Source: Bin5 sp965242905 (GTDB lineage Bacteria > Chloroflexota > Anaerolineae > Caldilineales > Caldilineaceae). Taken from it: 64,000 nucleotides of DNA. Under the pieces are notes generated by a model. It did no database searches. It had not been told where the DNA came from and saw nothing but the letters and a program-made list of their open reading frames with translations. The stretch lies in the NCBI GenBank assembly GCA_965242905.1, contig CBDETM010000002.1:1178001-1242000 (forward strand), read 5' to 3'. Positions 62,877 through 64,000 of this stretch are shown one piece after another; the first letter of the stretch is position 1, and each line of letters begins with the position of its first letter. The translations under genes and the position numbers were made by a program.

Positions 62877-64000
62877 TCAGCGGTTTCGGCCCACGTATTG
62901 CAGGTAGCCGAGCTCGGCCAGACCATGCCAGGCATGAATGGCGTCGCGGAATGCCAGCCAATCTTTGAAGATGGAAGCAAAGTCTGCATCAGCGGCGGCG
63001 GTCTCGTCGAAAAGCTCGAAGGCGGCCTCCTCTGCATCTTTCAGCAGATCATCGGGAAACGGCCGCAGCTTGACACCGCCGTCGTTGATCAAGCGACGGA
63101 GTGCGACCGGGTTCCTGGCATCGTAGCGCGCCATCACCCTCACATTTACCTCGTATGCGGCAGTTTTAAGCGCTTCCTGATACTGCTGCGGCAGATTATT
63201 CCATTCGTTCAGATTGATTTGGACCTCGACTGACGAGCCAGGATCCCACCAACCGGGGTAATAGTAGTAGCTGGCGGCCGTATGGAAGCCCATCCTCTCG
63301 TCTTCGTAGGGCCCGACCCACTCGGCGGCGTCGATAGCCCCGCTCTCAAGGGCCTGGAAGATCTCGCCGCCGGGCAACATCTGCACGGATACGCCCAGCC
63401 GCTCCAACACCTGGCCGGCGATGCCAGGGATGCGCATCCTCAGCCCTGCCAGATCGGAGACGGAGTTTATCTCTTTATTGAACCAGCCCCCCATCTGGAC
63501 GCCGGAGTTGCCAACAGGGAACTGAATGATATTGAACCGTTCTGCATGGATTTCCTGAAGTTTTTCCAAGCCGCCGCCTTCGTACAGCCACGCGTTTTGC
63601 TGTCGGGCCGTCAGACCAAAGGGCAGGCCGTTGTTGAGGGCAATGACAAAGCCCCTGTCAGTATAGTAGTGGGAGACGGTGTGACCGATAGGGACAGTTC
63701 CTTCTTCGACGGCGTTCAATACACCCAGACCGGGAGCCAGTTCACCGGCTGCGCGGGGGCGGATCAGGAACTTGCCAGTGGTCAAGGCTGCGACGCGGTT
63801 GGCAAACAGTTGCGCACCCCAGAAAATCGAGTCCAAATCGGCCGGCCAACTGGTTGCCATCTGCCACTCGATGGCCGGCAGGCGGGCGTCTTCCGCCACT
63901 GCGTTCTCGATCTGAACCGGGGGAATCAGGCCGGCTTGTGCGCGGCCAGCTATGCTCAGTGCGGCTGAGCCCGCTGCAGTCAACCCTAGAAAACTCCTCC
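62877..64000 (-). CDS. TRAP transporter substrate-binding protein (DctP-like), 5' end beyond the window
   Basis: Periplasmic binding protein of the DctP/TAXI-like group. The frame is open to the last base. Upstream of residue MTAAGSAALS it reads RSFLGL, so a twin-arginine signal begins outside the window. SGVQMGGWFNKEI and GLRMRIPGIAGQVLERLGVSVQMLPGGEIFQALESGAIDAAEW are typical of DctP. The stop lies about 40 bp from the terminator. It is convergent with dctM. Confidence 0.9.
   Translation of the reverse strand, partial: RSFLGLTAAGSAALSIAGRAQAGLIPPVQIENAVAEDARLPAIEWQMATSWPADLDSIFWGAQLFANRVAALTTGKFLIRPRAAGELAPGLGVLNAVEEGTVPIGHTVSHYYTDRGFVIALNNGLPFGLTARQQNAWLYEGGGLEKLQEIHAERFNIIQFPVGNSGVQMGGWFNKEINSVSDLAGLRMRIPGIAGQVLERLGVSVQMLPGGEIFQALESGAIDAAEWVGPYEDERMGFHTAASYYYYPGWWDPGSSVEVQINLNEWNNLPQQYQEALKTAAYEVNVRVMARYDARNPVALRRLINDGGVKLRPFPDDLLKDAEEAAFELFDETAAADADFASIFKDWLAFRDAIHAWHGLAELGYLQYVGRNR

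Noticed and set aside
1..64000. tRNA, rRNA, prophage, defence or toxin-antitoxin loci
   Set aside because: I found no cloverleaf with anticodon context, no rRNA conserved blocks, and no recognisable phage or defence proteins; faint tRNAs could still be missed by eye.

Overview
The window looks like chromosomal DNA from a free-living, GC-rich Chloroflexota bacterium, probably of the Caldilineae type. This is an inference from gene content: carbohydrate ABC transporters mixed with enolase-superfamily, Gfo/Idh and phytanoyl-CoA-dioxygenase-like genes, a CdaA/CdaR pair, F420-type LLM oxidoreductases and many lipoproteins. No rRNA, tRNA, CRISPR array or intact mobile element was seen. Genes at both window edges run off the sequence.

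Layout. 0-2.2 kb: quinone oxidoreductase (5' cut) and a GlcF-like Fe-S subunit. 2.2-5.4 kb: a decayed reverse-strand ORF and a very large membrane protein. 5.7-10.3 kb: a minus-strand operon of oligopeptidase B, an unknown protein, a sulfotransferase-like protein and a class-IV aminotransferase-like protein. 10.5-19.7 kb: a sugar-uptake and catabolism operon (LplB/YtcP/LplA-type ABC transporter, a 653-residue unknown, mandelate-racemase-like enzyme, Gfo/Idh oxidoreductase, PhyH dioxygenase). 20.5-23.5 kb: an MmyB-type regulator with a palindromic operator, and two paralogous lipoproteins. 23.6-29.8 kb: GT39-type glycosyltransferase, then ADP-ribosylglycohydrolase, a C11orf54-like DUF1907 protein, a second enolase-superfamily enzyme and a convergent ANKH-like transporter. 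31-42 kb: mostly housekeeping (GH13 glucosidase, lipid kinase, membrane protein, argF, cdaA-cdaR, der, M28/glutaminyl-cyclase-like peptidase, lgt). 42-46 kb, minus strand: DUF503, lipoate ligase, YgfZ and a lipoprotein alpha/beta hydrolase. 46-54 kb: LLM oxidoreductase, Gfo/Idh, SMP-30 lactonase and DUF4349 protein, convergent with a second sugar ABC operon. 54-55.9 kb: a repeat-rich stretch with a transposase remnant. 56-64 kb: aldo/keto reductase, DUF488, gamma-glutamyltransferase, an NYN nuclease with a cold-shock domain, and a TRAP transporter whose binding protein is convergent with its permeases.

Most interesting points. (1) Adjacent sulfotransferase-like and aminotransferase-like genes match, in the same order, the two halves of a fused plant protein, and the aminotransferase has His at the usual catalytic Lys position. 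(2) Bacterial relatives of two animal proteins, ANKH and C11orf54, lie within 4 kb of each other. (3) A 57-bp, three-way-junction-shaped repeat occurs four times, and its most diverged copy keeps the stems by compensatory changes. (4) Both sugar ABC operons carry a strong hairpin directly after the binding-protein gene, and neither has an ATPase gene. (5) The MmyB-family gene has a near-perfect palindrome between its own promoter and start codon.
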